A stretch of 58,196 bases of DNA, taken from IMG/VR virus record IMGVR_UViG_3300007276_000055, positions 1 through 58,196 of that record; one strand, written 5' to 3'. The notes beneath the pieces were generated by a model that worked only from the letters and a program-made list of their open reading frames with translations, did not search any database and was not told the origin of the DNA. A program made the position numbers and the translations under genes. Source of the stretch: a virus. Below are positions 8,301 to 19,800 of the stretch, in pieces (within the stretch, counting starts at the first letter, position 1; every line of letters starts with the position of its first letter).

Positions 8301-9713
8301 TTTCCAGTAGAATCTAGATTTAATTTAGCTTACCGAGACGATAAATCCCAACCAGAGCTTAGTACTATGGATATCGATAAAGACTCTCTAGAGTCTTATA
8401 ACTCCGCGTATCACCGAGAAATGAACGGCTTTATTAGACCTTCGAAGCCCTTGACATTTAAAGAGGTTGTAGACTTTGACGTCATTACTCGGTACTCGGA
8501 TACAAAGTTGACAAACGAAACTATTGACAGCTGGCTACAATTCCGTATCAATAACTTTGGAGAATGTGATAGTAAGCGTGGAGCTATTACAGGGTTTTAC
8601 CGATTTAACGATCGATTTATCGTTACCCAAGAGAACGGTATCGGGTTATGGAGTATTAATCCTACGGCTTTAACAGAGTCGACTGCCGGTACTATCCAGT
8701 TAGGTACTGGAGCTACTTTACAAGACTATTCCGTACTTTCCGACATCTACGGTACTCGCCACCGTATGGGGGCTGTGATAGGTAAGCGTTCTTTATACGT
8801 AATGGATACTGACAACAAGAAATTTATCTCCGTCATAGATGACCCAAATGTAGGAGTATCTGATATTAAAGGGATGTACAGTTTCTTCGATAAACAGATT
8901 CAAAATAATTCAGTACTTGACGGCGGTAGCCCATTACTCTCTGAAGGAGTGTGTATGGGCTATGATCCAGATACTTACAACGTTTACGTCACAACTTATT
9001 CTTCCAACCGTTCTAGCGGCGGAGGATCCGGGGCAGCTCCAGTAGCTGAAGGAGGTGAAGGAGGCGAATCAAATGCGCCTATTATTGTAATCACTCCAGG
9101 TAGGGACGGTGAGGATGAAGGAATCATCACGGCTTCTTCAAGTATAGACTATAGTTTTACACTTTCGTACAACGAAATTACTGGGTCTTTTGTAGCCTTG
9201 CATGATTACTTGCCTAAGCTATACTTTAACGATCGACGTCATATGTTTACTCCCGGTTCATTCAGTGGAGCTTCTACAGAAGTCTGGACTCATAATATCG
9301 GAGACTATGGATCCTACTACGGCACTATTCAGAATAGCTACTTACGTCATTTACTAGCTCCGGATGCTATGGAAGATAAACTATGGTTATGGCTTATGTA
9401 TCGATTGGAAGTACGTAGCGGAGACGACACTGTAGTTAACCATAATTTAGACTCATACCGAGTTTGGCACGGGGCCCAAGACACTACTACCATAGATCTA
9501 GATCCAACAGTAGCTAGACCTAATGCAAAGCAGTTGTTTAGAACGTGGAGGATACCTATCAAAAGGGACCCAACTTCTAGAAAAAGTCGACAGCGCTTAA
9601 CAAATCAATGGGTTTATGCACAATTAAATTTTGATAATAACCTAGTAGAGGGTAATTCATACCAGTACATGCTTCACGATTTAGAAGTGGTGTACCAGCA
9701 TGCCATCTATTAA
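5331..9713 (+). CDS. Tail muzzle/stabilisation-type protein
   Basis: A 1460-residue, beta-rich protein. The N-terminus (M-N-Q-D-L-A-K...Y-Y-Q-G-R-N) and the motif K-K-L-Y-W-E-D-G-K-R-N-Q-L-R-H (about residues 174-188) match what I know of the large tail 'stabilisation' or muzzle proteins of crAss-like phages, which close the tail tip and are distantly like P22 gp10. A Gly/Ser-rich linker (S-S-G-G-G-S-G and G-G-E-G-G-E-S) lies near residues 1230-1250. It would sit on the outside of the short tail and be needed for DNA retention or host contact. It is the largest gene of the neck operon and ends 17 bases before a new promoter-like box and gene. Confidence 0.75.
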   Translation: MQPERRARATYNGMNQDLAKTSSERVGYYYQGRNITLVFNKSTGNSVIQNERGNSKLVAIPTLRFLVTGTDVQLRDADTNGILSTQSFSRDVNDIIDPGFLNTDLSAPTIIGATRVRDELIVFTTHAAVDCIWKIDYNYDYSPTVTLLWAGDANFSTSNPIKAEGNFENTKVKKLYWEDGKRNQLRHFNYGVTNPLDTLAVFLDATPEVTFVQPFVQERIPGGNMEAGVAQYCYNYYNINGAQTKISPLSSGYPVSKNGRGLSVNEEGGDAFRIEIDGLDQNYDYIRVYRIMYTNSSGTPGVTILYDAEANTNKLTILDDGSTSIGTSSISELDQLGAGPFYPNTIASKDGILFMGNVQEQEFDLSGYDCRAYTFRKSTTTTNIFDDNGKRFKVNGSFQIVEEETNGVTTTPTAYNVPTNHDAINPSIVPTRQSPTGTVSLDDIVSWNDTAAQNFWSSGANALAARNYQFQYNNTTLGAEGLNIKLEWVDDPLTADSQQPKEFRNYVYRSYKRGEVYRFAVVFWNKYGQKTFAYWIGDFRCPTLQPVNGVTLNRYIYQSGNPVVAYPKFTLKNMAALRDAGAVGYKIVRMERDSTDREVVSQGVVNPLMYLGEGNQPASFKGYNLVMPLRILFSGTTSTAYSNPSNRFNIGFNARLRQIDGINLATVGTLLPVTDPGLHSLSSEEGNSNQLGLRGDYLHLHSPETIFDDSLEENKTAYLRHFGQIKADSLNTLMSIFAATNEYIAASPVPHSSDLGGSPGTTHWKKHYYLGHDSSFTAGTDFGIATRHKGYSMVADEVFLASGASHFDTDNLEDVSVVAAGGLNGQLSETDVYFQRFNNRYYYRRGSYRDMQAIGARTLVTRPYTDYSYFKYVDDNNHWDNSLAQAKSSGTEAQSYFLMAEYVKPLSRSRYSGWTYEARQTNSYIEAGDYVDIASGSTSIINVRNGDTFVSLFSSFRLQWYDSADQGLGNTAIPQSSPGDLTVTAHEWVTFPVESRFNLAYRDDKSQPELSTMDIDKDSLESYNSAYHREMNGFIRPSKPLTFKEVVDFDVITRYSDTKLTNETIDSWLQFRINNFGECDSKRGAITGFYRFNDRFIVTQENGIGLWSINPTALTESTAGTIQLGTGATLQDYSVLSDIYGTRHRMGAVIGKRSLYVMDTDNKKFISVIDDPNVGVSDIKGMYSFFDKQIQNNSVLDGGSPLLSEGVCMGYDPDTYNVYVTTYSSNRSSGGGSGAAPVAEGGEGGESNAPIIVITPGRDGEDEGIITASSSIDYSFTLSYNEITGSFVALHDYLPKLYFNDRRHMFTPGSFSGASTEVWTHNIGDYGSYYGTIQNSYLRHLLAPDAMEDKLWLWLMYRLEVRSGDDTVVNHNLDSYRVWHGAQDTTTIDLDPTVARPNAKQLFRTWRIPIKRDPTSRKSRQRLTNQWVYAQLNFDNNLVEGNSYQYMLHDLEVVYQHAIY

Positions 9714-9718
9714 TTTCG

Positions 9719-9726
9719 TATTTTTG
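9719..9726 (+). promoter_or_regulatory. -7 box TATTTTTG before the cargo/RNAP gene block
   Basis: TATTTTTG fits TAnnTTTG and ends four bases before the ATG at 9731. The same eight bases occur upstream of the tmRNA gene. From here four genes run without a clear break to 30193, so this may be the promoter for the cargo and polymerase block. No exact -33 TTTG is seen. Confidence 0.5.
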
Positions 9727-9730
9727 CTTT

Positions 9731-11941
9731 ATGGCTCAGAAAAAGTACCGTTACCTTAAATTTGGAGATTTCCTTAAAGAAATAGGCACTACCGCACTTC
9801 CTATTGTAGGTGCAGCTTTAGGAGGCCCAGCAGGCGCCGTAGCAGGTAAAGCCGCAGGAACAGCTGTTGAAGCTGCTACAGTCAAACCCAAGCAAGGTCG
9901 TCTTGACCGTATTGATGCGCGTAACAAACGTTTAGATGCAAAATCTGAAGCTACTACTGAAGCTATTGGTGATGTAGGTAGCGATTTACTAGGCGCAGGA
10001 GTGAATCTAGCTACAGCTGGTAGTGCTGAAGAACGTAAAAAAGCAGGAATGGGAGCCCTTAAATCTGTAGCCAAAACAGGTCTAGGATTGTTGATGGAAG
10101 ACGGTGGACAACTTACTGAGTATGAAGCCGGTGGTACTCACGATGAAAATCCAAGGGGAGGAATTCCGATTGAAGCATACGGAGCAAAAGTCGAAGAAGG
10201 TGAAACTAAAACTAGTGCACATGATTATGTGTTCTCCGACAAGCTGCGCATGCCTGGAGACCTAGTAGAAGAGTTTGGCCTTAACCCAAAATTTAATGAC
10301 CTCACATTCGCTGAGGCTTCGAAGAAAATAAATAAGCGCCACAACAAGGTGGAGCGTGAAGGTGATAGACTAAGCCAAGAGGCTGAAGCTAAAGACCTGG
10401 AACAACTTATGAACTCTCAAGAAGCGTTCAAGGTTATGAAAGACATTGAAGACTTCGACCAAGCAATGGCTTTAGGAGGATTTATCAAGATGGAAACCGG
10501 TGGTTACATGATGATGGAAGAAGGGGGAGACTCTACTAAAGCTGCTAACAAACAAGCTGCCGAAGCTTACTTAAAAGAATTCTGGAGACTTAACGATCAA
10601 TATAAACCTGATTCTGTAGTTCTTGAAGAAGCGCTTATTGAGAGGCTAGCGTCAGGTGATTCTCTTATAGATGCTGGAGTAAGTCAACCTACCATGGAAG
10701 CTTTATCTAGTTACATGCAAGATTATCCTGAGCAGATACCTCAAGGAATGAAGGATACCTTCCTATCAAGTTTTGCTTCACCAGAAGGTAAAGACGCCGG
10801 AGTAAAACAAAAAGCTTCTGCCGAGTCTAATACTACTCCTGCTTTAATAGACGAAGATGGTGACGGTGTTTCTGATCTTATACAACGACCTAAAAATACT
10901 GAAATATCTGACGGTAGTTTAATCGCAGATCCAGCATCTAGTCGTATCCGGAATCAAATGAAACGTTTAACGGATCCGTTATACAATATTAATAACCCTG
11001 ATAGGGTACCGATAGCAGAACCTATGGAAGATGCAGAGCCTACAGCCGTATCGTCAAATCCAAAGTCTAAAACTAGTTCTGGAGACCTTCGAGATAAAGA
11101 AGCCGCTCAGGATTTAAAAGGTGGTACACCTCGTATACAAGCTCCTGTCGGAGACTTTATGATAGACGCTGAAGGTAACACAGTGTTTCCTGAAGACCTT
11201 GAAAATTTCTCAACCCCTGCTAATTCTAACGCTACTAGTGACGTTGACCTTACTGGAGGTGCACAAGAGTTTACCGGTAAAGGGCCTAACTTTGGTGAAG
11301 ACGGTAAAGGGCCTAACCTTGGTGAAGGTGATGAGGAAGAAGAGGATAAGGATAAAAAGAAGAAAATAAACCCAGCTGCAGTAGGAGCTAATGTTTTACG
11401 ATTCGCGCCGTTAGTAGGCTCTATAGCTAACTTGAATAACCTTAAAAACAATAAGCCTACTCCTAAAGCTGAAAACATGTTTGACGTCGACACAGACTTT
11501 GAGGCTAACTTGGTAAACCGAGATCAATACAAAAGGGATATCGAACAAGAATCCGCTTCAGCAAGAGCAGCTATCGGAAATGCTTCTGGCGGATCCAGAG
11601 CTACAGTGCTTTCGAATCTAGCCGGGGCTAATGAAAGAGCTATGAATGCTTTAGGTGCTACAGATGTGCAAGCAGACATGGTGGACCAGCGAGAACTAGC
11701 TCGAGTAGACCAGATAACTAATCGAAGTAACATGTTCAATAGTTCTATGAAAGAACGTGTGACAAACATGAATGACGCTGATGCTGGAACGTGGCAAGGG
11801 CTACTGCTGGATAATGTTAGCAACTTGACTAATAATGCAGGACAAGTAGGTACCGACTTAAGCCGCGAATCAGATGTTATGCAATTTTTGAAGAACAATG
11901 AAATTGACCCTGACAATTTTGAATCAATTTTAAAAGACTAA
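9731..11941 (+). CDS. Internal virion (cargo) protein
   Basis: This 736-residue protein starts with a Gly/Ala-rich hydrophobic segment (residues 14-45, P-I-V-G-A-A-L-G-G-P-A-G) that could insert into membranes. It then has a G-G-T-H-D-E-N-P-R-G-G-I-P motif followed by E-E-G-E-T and Y-V-F-S-D (about 136-173), a pattern I associate with internal proteins of crAss-like phages. The middle is acidic and low in complexity, and the C-terminus is Ala/Asn-rich and helical. It is expected to be packed in the capsid and ejected with the DNA. The stop overlaps the next ATG (TAATG). Confidence 0.65.
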   Translation: MAQKKYRYLKFGDFLKEIGTTALPIVGAALGGPAGAVAGKAAGTAVEAATVKPKQGRLDRIDARNKRLDAKSEATTEAIGDVGSDLLGAGVNLATAGSAEERKKAGMGALKSVAKTGLGLLMEDGGQLTEYEAGGTHDENPRGGIPIEAYGAKVEEGETKTSAHDYVFSDKLRMPGDLVEEFGLNPKFNDLTFAEASKKINKRHNKVEREGDRLSQEAEAKDLEQLMNSQEAFKVMKDIEDFDQAMALGGFIKMETGGYMMMEEGGDSTKAANKQAAEAYLKEFWRLNDQYKPDSVVLEEALIERLASGDSLIDAGVSQPTMEALSSYMQDYPEQIPQGMKDTFLSSFASPEGKDAGVKQKASAESNTTPALIDEDGDGVSDLIQRPKNTEISDGSLIADPASSRIRNQMKRLTDPLYNINNPDRVPIAEPMEDAEPTAVSSNPKSKTSSGDLRDKEAAQDLKGGTPRIQAPVGDFMIDAEGNTVFPEDLENFSTPANSNATSDVDLTGGAQEFTGKGPNFGEDGKGPNLGEGDEEEEDKDKKKKINPAAVGANVLRFAPLVGSIANLNNLKNNKPTPKAENMFDVDTDFEANLVNRDQYKRDIEQESASARAAIGNASGGSRATVLSNLAGANERAMNALGATDVQADMVDQRELARVDQITNRSNMFNSSMKERVTNMNDADAGTWQGLLLDNVSNLTNNAGQVGTDLSRESDVMQFLKNNEIDPDNFESILKD

Positions 11942-13848
11942 TGGCAGCAAATAGATTTACCAAACAGCGAGTACAACCTGAATTTATTGCGGAGCCTTTG
12001 CAAGACAAACTGGCTCTTCCTCTTTTAGACATGAAACGTAAAGAAGAGACTATGGGAGCTCTATCGGACTTAACGTTCGGTGTAGAGGCTACCGAGCAAG
12101 ACATGAAGAATGGTGTCGCTCAAGATATTGAGGCTTTCAAAAAAGCTCGAGAAGAAGCTACTGGTGCTTTAATGCGTGGAAACACTTCACAAGGTGTGGC
12201 TAAGTTACAGCAGATTCGCCGCGAATGGGACGGTTACATGAACAATCCTAGCGGTCGTGGGTACCAGGCACAAAGATTCTATCAAGCTAAAGTTGCCGGA
12301 GATAAAGAGTATAAGACCATGGGTAAAGATCATTCAGGAAAAGATATTACTCGAGGATTACAGAGCGCAGTTAAAGGCTGGCAAGAAGCTGGTACTTATG
12401 GCGCTATTGTCACAGACGAAGAAGGTAAAGCTACTGGAGACTTTAGGGATTTCGCAGATCAAGCTGTACTGCCTCCTAAGTACTACAATGTAGAGAAAGA
12501 AGTTCAAAATTCGTTTAGAGCTTTGGGGCACACTAAGACTCAAGGGTTTATGGATGCCATGAATAATGGGGACATCAGTCTAGTCAATGTAGAAGGCGTA
12601 CCTATGTTTAAAATGACTGGAAGAACAAGTACGCAGTCTAACAAAAATCAGGTAGACCAACGTACTGTATCAATTATGAATGAGTGGCTGAATGGTCCTA
12701 AAGCTGAGTCAGCTGAATTCATGCAGTATACTCCAGAAAAGCTTCAAGAAATTATTCGACAGGTAGGCAACTCAGCTTTGAAATTCGAACAAACTGTGGA
12801 CCCTAATCGGTACCAACAAGTTCGAGGACTTGGCGGGAGCGGTGCAGGCGGTGGCGCAGATAAGACTGCAATGACCCAAGCTTTACACAGTGTAGCTGAA
12901 CAACTTCCTGGTGTAAAAGAAATTAGAGCACCTGGTTCCAGGGACGGTTACACAGGATCAATACCTACATACGGTATCGGTATGCCTTACGAAGCAGTAG
13001 GTTCAACAGCAATGCAAAAAACCGATTTAAAGGCTTACGAACAAGAGGTTAAAGAATTTACTGCTCTTAAAAATCTCTATGAGTTTGAAGGTTCGGATAA
13101 AGAATTCGCTGAAGCATGGAACTTTGTAAACAAAGACAAGCAAAGTTTATTCCGACTAACATTATCTATGGGTGTAGCACCTACTGAAGCTGTTCGTACG
13201 GAACTACACAACATATCAAACAGCGCTACATACTTGGTACCTGGAGCCAGCTCCCCGCTAAACCTAGGCCAATTAAAGAAACATATGCTAGGTGTTGAAC
13301 TTGATGAAGATTTAACTCCGGAGCAGGAACAAGAATTTGAAGGTATGTGGGCAGCTCGTAAAGCTGAAGGATACCGTCCTACACAAGGAGGATTTGCTCT
13401 TGGGTTAGGTAACAAAAGTGTAGTGCAGTTAAATGAAGAGATTAGTCAACATCACCCGCTATCCCAACTAATCGGGGAAGCGGTACTTCCAAAAAATCCG
13501 GATACTAAAGAACGGGTAAAAAGTATTGACTTAGGTTATAGAGACGAGTCTGGAAACCCACAACCTATTAAAGTAACTCCTAGGATAATACCTCGAGACG
13601 GTGGGGGATACAAATTAGTTACTGATATAGACATGCCGGCTAAAATGAGAAGTGATATAATGTCATATCTTACAAGTTCTGGACAAGCTAGGGTTCCTAA
13701 AAATGAAGCTGAGTATAAAGAACTAATAACATTAGCAGAAAACCCTCAAACTATTGCACGTTGGGAAAATAGTAGGTATCTTCGTTCAAGATACACTTCA
13801 GATTTGAATAAGGAAACGTCGAGTAAGAACGACATTGATTATTACTAA
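11941..13848 (+). CDS. Internal virion (cargo) protein
   Basis: A 635-residue, largely helical and charged protein with no catalytic motif. It follows the first cargo gene with overlapping stop and start codons and precedes the polymerase gene by five bases. A Gly-rich turn (G-G-S-G-A-G-G-G) occurs near residue 298. The position and composition fit an ejection or scaffold protein packed with the polymerase. Identification is by context only. Confidence 0.55.
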   Translation: MAANRFTKQRVQPEFIAEPLQDKLALPLLDMKRKEETMGALSDLTFGVEATEQDMKNGVAQDIEAFKKAREEATGALMRGNTSQGVAKLQQIRREWDGYMNNPSGRGYQAQRFYQAKVAGDKEYKTMGKDHSGKDITRGLQSAVKGWQEAGTYGAIVTDEEGKATGDFRDFADQAVLPPKYYNVEKEVQNSFRALGHTKTQGFMDAMNNGDISLVNVEGVPMFKMTGRTSTQSNKNQVDQRTVSIMNEWLNGPKAESAEFMQYTPEKLQEIIRQVGNSALKFEQTVDPNRYQQVRGLGGSGAGGGADKTAMTQALHSVAEQLPGVKEIRAPGSRDGYTGSIPTYGIGMPYEAVGSTAMQKTDLKAYEQEVKEFTALKNLYEFEGSDKEFAEAWNFVNKDKQSLFRLTLSMGVAPTEAVRTELHNISNSATYLVPGASSPLNLGQLKKHMLGVELDEDLTPEQEQEFEGMWAARKAEGYRPTQGGFALGLGNKSVVQLNEEISQHHPLSQLIGEAVLPKNPDTKERVKSIDLGYRDESGNPQPIKVTPRIIPRDGGGYKLVTDIDMPAKMRSDIMSYLTSSGQARVPKNEAEYKELITLAENPQTIARWENSRYLRSRYTSDLNKETSSKNDIDYY

Positions 13849-13853
13849 AAGCG

Positions 13854-16800
13854 ATGGGTAAACAAAAACGGGACTATAGCGACCCTACTTACGAAGAATT
13901 TCTATCCGCGGTAAATGAGGATCCTCAAAACCTTGAGCCGCCTACTACTTTAGATGGCGTAGAAGTGGAGCCTTTTATTCCACCTCAATCAGAGGAAGAG
14001 TTTAACGCACTTGTAGAAGAAGTTAAAGCTTCTGACAACATTGGAAATAATTTTTCAGGTAGCGCAGATTTATCTGGTGGACGATTCGGAATCGGAGATA
14101 CTAACCTAGATGACGATGGTGTTAGTCTATACCAGGTCCCACACTTAGAAGACCTTCGAGCACAAAGCCAAGGAGGTATGCGCCTATTAGGTAACGCTCT
14201 AACTAACTTTGGAATTGAAGCAGCTGCTGGTGTACTAAACTTCGCCGGTACCATTATGGACTTCGAACAAATGGGTGACCTGATCAACGGCACTGAAATG
14301 GAGTTCTCAAACTTTTTTACTGATGCTGTTAACGGGGCCAAAGATAGTCTTGTTCAGGATGATGGAGCTATGTTTAAGATCTATCAGACTAAAGCAGCTC
14401 AGCAAGGTTTTGCTCCTACCGATTCCACTTGGTGGGCAAAAGGAGCAGGCACTTTTGGTACTTCAGTAGGTCTGATGGCCCCAGCATTGGCTGTAGGGTT
14501 TCTATCTGGTGGAGCTCTCGGAGCAGTTGGTGGGGCAGTAGCCGGTGCCACAGTCTCACGGTATGTAGAGAATACCATGGAAGCTTTTGAAGTTACAGAC
14601 CGTCTATACAAAGATTTTATTCGTGAAGGTATGCCTGAAGAGCAGGCTCGAGAAAAAGCTGGAGCTCAAGGACGTAAAGTATGGATAGCTAACTCTGCAA
14701 TGCTTCCTATCGATATAGCCCAGTTTATTATGTCGGCCGGTACTATGAAGGCTGCTAGTAAAATGGGCTTAGGTATGGCTAAAGCTATCGGTAAAGATGC
14801 CGCAACACAAATACCTCAAGAAGCTTTTGAAGAATTTTACCAACACGTAACTGCTGAAGAAGCGGTAAGTGAAGGTTTAGGTAAGAGTGGTTTCTACGAT
14901 CAAGGATTTACTTATCGATTAGGAGATTACGTACGTGATGAACAAGCTTGGAATGCAGCTTTCTGGGGAGGTGTAGGAGGGGGAGTCTTCTCTGCAGCTA
15001 GTCCTATGATCCAAAAGAAAATGGAAAAGACTGCATTATACAACGGTCTGTTAAATCAGTTTCGTCAAAAGGGAGATGCAGTACAGTTTGAAAAGACTAG
15101 TGCTACCATGGCCTACTCTACCGCTTTACAAGATCTAGAGAATACCGGTAGTTTAGATAAGAGTATTAGTACGCTTGATGCTATTGCTCAAGACGATAAA
15201 CTAGAGCCTGAAGCTCGAGACCGTGTAACGTCACTCCGTACAGACTTAGAAGAAATTAATAAAGAGATTCCTGCGTGGCAAGACCAAGGTTATTCGAAAG
15301 CAGAGATTGCGAATCTTTCTAAGCTATCCATGGAACGTCGTGGTATCCAGCGTGCACGTAAGCAGCTTGATTCTGAAATCAGTGATCTCGAGAGTTCAAT
15401 GATTGAAAACGATGCTATGACTCCAGGGGCCCTTGAAGTAAAGTCCGCTCAGACTAAAGCTGAAGCCTTATCTGAATTACAAAGATTCCTTACTCTCAAA
15501 GAACGTAACCAAGCGGCCCAAGAGCAGCAGATGGTTACCGACGGGAAGAGTCCTGCAGAAATTGCTGCGTTTCAAGAAACTCGCAAGCATACTAAGACCA
15601 TTTTAGGTCAGCTTAAAAAAGATGTCCCAGCTGCTGCTAAAGCTGCTGAAGAGGCAAAAGCTGCTTTTATAGAGTCTGAAGAATTTAATAATGACGTCGA
15701 TACTCTAGAGGGTCAGACTTTAAGTACCATAGAGAATAAGTACTTCGAAGCTATAAGTAGACGTCAACAAGAGGACTATGCTTTAGGTCGCGTCAATCGT
15801 GATTTAAAAAAAGCCGGTACTCGTAGTTCTAAAAAAGCTACTGATCAACAAGCTGAGACAGAGAAAAAGAAAACTGAAGACGCAGTTAAGCAAGCGGCTA
15901 AAGATGAAAGCTCTATCGAGGAAATCAACAAACTCTTTAAACGTAATGACCCTATTACGTACACTGATGAAGAGGGGAACGAGGTCAAAGGTACTTTTCA
16001 AGGTACTAGCCAAAGTGGCGTAGCTGTAAAAGGAGAAGACGGGGTTACCCGTCCAATAGCCAAAGACAAGTTTAGTCAAGCTATTGAAGAAAAACAAGCT
16101 TCTTTAGAAGGTACTACTGAGGATATTAATAAAACGGCTAGAGAAAAAACAAATGAATCTCCTGGTGGATGGGGAGCAGGCACTGTTGAAGAAACTGCTG
16201 CACCTAGTTCAGAAGCTAAAGGAGGCTGGGGAGAAGGTACCACAGAAGGTGCTACTAAACCAGAAGCAGATCCTACTACTGAACCTGAAGTAGGCGTTGA
16301 CAATAAAGTCGTTGATGAAGCTCATCGAGGGCCCGGGGAAGTATCGACTACTCCAGAAAATAAATCTATTGCTAGTGAGAAAAAGCGTCCTACTACAATT
16401 GCTTGGATCTCTGCCAACAATCCAAAGTACAGTGGAGAGCAGCATGATGCCGATAATAAAGCCACTACTGAATTCTTCGAAGCAGATAATACTACTGAAG
16501 GTCTCGAGGCTCGCGTAGTAATTAGCAATGAGATACAAGATTGGGATACTCAAGACTCCCCTTTAGATGTTGACGATGTAGATATTCAGCTTAACGTTTT
16601 AGACGATCAGGGTAACGAAATTAAGATTAACGACGGCCAAGTACGAGGATGGGTACACAAAACTAATTTCGAAGGGTACAAAACTGAAGCCCAGAAGAAA
16701 CAAATAAGAACTATACGTCAAAACATGATTGACGCTGTTCGTGCGGGAAATGAAGTACGAGTTAAACTAGGCCCTAAGAAAGGAGGACAAATCTGGTATT

Positions 16801-19800
16801 CATCAGAAGTCAATACTCTTGAAGACATCTTTAAGAAATCCTATGAGGATATCAATGTTTATGTAGTAGACAATACTGGGCAGTTGATGCCTGGTAACCC
16901 GACTGTTACAGCAATGCCTGATCACACCGGTAAGATAGCTGTAGTCTTCGAAGGATATGATGGCCAGCTTATTGCAGCTACTGGTGGTACCGCTAAGTAT
17001 ACTCCAGCACTTGCTGACGCCGCTATGATAGTATTACGTAACGCTACTAATTATTTAGGTAAATCGACTATCACTCCAAAGTTGGCTAAGTACCTAAGAG
17101 AGCACGAGTCTACTGAAGTTTCTGATGTCGGCACAATCTTTAATCTAGATCCTACTAAAGGAGATCTTCCTACACTCAACGAGTTATTAAACTTTTTCGT
17201 TGTGGAAGGTAGCCGGACAGAAGGCAACAAGAATGCTTTAAAAGCAAAAAAAGGAGAAGGTGTCACATACGTTTCGAATGGAAAAACTCGCTTAATCGAT
17301 AATAAGTCTACTCCCGAAGAGACTCAAATGTTTAAAGAGCATTTACTAAGCCTCGGCTTTCCAGTACAAGCTCAGCATGTACAGACTCCTGCAGGCCGTA
17401 AATGGTATTACCAACACGGGATTTACAACTTTAAATTAAAGCCTACAGCTAAAGGAGTTCCTATACACACACCTACAATACATTTCTCGGAAAATATTGA
17501 GGCCATAGCTCCTAAAGAAAAAGCGACTCAAACTTCGAAAGCGTCTTCTATGGACAGCCGTATGGATGAGGTTAAGGCTGTCAGCCAAACTTTCTCTTTG
17601 TCTAAAGATGAGAAGAAGTACACTCGAGTAGTTGATGGTAAAACGTTAACATACGAGCGCGTTACTCAGTTTTACAAAGGCGAATCTACTGAGAAGACTC
17701 CGAAACCTGTCATGATTTCAGGAGGTATCATCGGTGATAAGAATGACGAAATCTGGAGAGCTTTCTTCAATGGTGAGATTAAAACTGCTGAAGACATTCG
17801 TAAATATAAGTTCCAGAAGAAAAGTATTAAAGGGCAGAAGTTTGGTAAGAATCTTACAGACGCCCAGCTTGAGACCTTCTTAAATAGGCTCAAAGCTCTC
17901 CAAACTGATTTTGAAAAACAAGGGATGAAAGTCCTAGCTACTGATGTGGTAGTGTTCGATGACGTCGAGATGGTAGCAGGTACCGTAGATTTACTTCTTT
18001 ACAATGATAAAGGGGATGTATGGATCTACGACATGAAGGCCATGAAGGGTAACAAATTTACTGAGCATTACGGCAAAGATCCTAACACTAAATATAATGC
18101 TACGTTCGATGGCGGGATGTCTGATAAAGAGGCACACTCGAATCAGCTGTCTGCCTACAGAGCACTTCTACACAACGCGTACGGGATGACCGCTAGTAAG
18201 TTAGCCATTCTTCCTACAGTAGTTTCTTACAACCCTGGAGACACGGATATTAACTTCAGTGACGTATTCGGTACTGACGAGCAAGAAATTAGATTCGAAG
18301 TTCTGAATCCTTACCCGGTAGCTATTAAAGACAAAGTTGTGCACCATGCAGATTCCGATCGAGTCTTAACTATCCGCAAAGGAAAAGTTACTAAAGACGT
18401 GACCAAGAAATCTGCAGACGATATCATGGACGGCCTTCTAGGAGATGGGTATAGTTCTACATTAGACGATTCTATTTCTAAAGAACGTCAGATGGACACT
18501 CAGACGCTGGATACTATCTTACCTTACTCTACTCGTAGAGTATCTACCATGGAAGAAACCATTACTGGTCTACTTACTTTAGGGGATGCAGATGTAATGA
18601 CTGACATGTATGCTATGCAGAAAGCCGCTGCTTTTGGTGGCTCTACGTTCATGCAAGAGTTCGGATCCAAAGTAAAAGTAATTGTCCGATCAGGTCGAGA
18701 GATGAGTGCACGTCCTTCAATGGCGGGTAAAGACGCTTCAAGAACTATCGGTATTTACGAACCAGAAACGAACCAAGTAGTTATGAATAAGGACCTCATT
18801 CCTTACGCGACTCCTAACATGCTAGCACGTACTTTACTTCACGAGTTTGGCCACGCTGGTACAATCCACGTAATGCATATTTACGAAACCGATCGTACTT
18901 TACTAAGCGGCTTAGCACAAGACTATGTATCTACATTTTATGAGATGTATGATAACTTACAACTTACTGATTCCGAAAAAGCAAAGACACATGCTTTAAA
19001 AAGTCCTCAAGAATTTGTGGCTGAGTTTTTTGGTAATCAAAAATTCCGTCAATGGTCTGTTGAAAGATTAGTAGCCAATAATGAAAAAGCTACTGGAAAC
19101 ATTTTACGACGTTTATTCACTTTCTTCAAAGAGCTATTTCGATTCGGGTTTAAAGCGGCTATTAAAGCGCAACGTCCTGTTACTGCAGACCAGTTAATGG
19201 GAGAATTTGACGAAGCTTTCTCTGCTTCGATTAATGATATTCGAGTAGCTGCTAGAGGACTTGGCGGTTACTATGCTCAGGAAGTACAAGAACCCGGTGA
19301 AGCGACTCCGTCAGAATTAGACGCGCAAGAAACAAACGAAGTCTTAGACTTTATGCAGCTTGTATTCTTTACCCAGCTTCAAGGAGCCAAAAGCTCTGTT
19401 GTAAACCTTTCTTTAGACTTTGGCCAAGTGCGAGAAAAATTAGCCACTCTATCTGAAGAAGCAGAAGCTCCTATTGCGAACGTATTTAAAAGAGCAGTTC
19501 TCCCAGAGAACTATGCGATTTTAGTAGGTCGCTTAAATGATAGACTACGTCAAGCAGGTATCGTGATCAACGAAGAGGCGGAAAGCTCCATGAAAGAAAT
19601 GGGAGAGTACGACAAAGCTTCTTTCACGATCAACCGTAAACAGAATGCGAATCTTGATGTAAAACTTATGGTAGCCAGTCTTCCAGAGATGGATGCAAAA
19701 GTTGATTCAGAGGGTAACTACACTTATACAGCAGCCAAAGGAGAACTTCTCGGTCTTGGTAAGCTGGCTCCTGCAAACGCTACTTGGTATGCAATACAGC

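Noticed and set aside
11107-11493. Long minus-strand frame opposite the first cargo protein
   Set aside because: It is a shadow of a low-complexity coding region; composition is Ser/Pro/Leu-rich, as expected from the complement.
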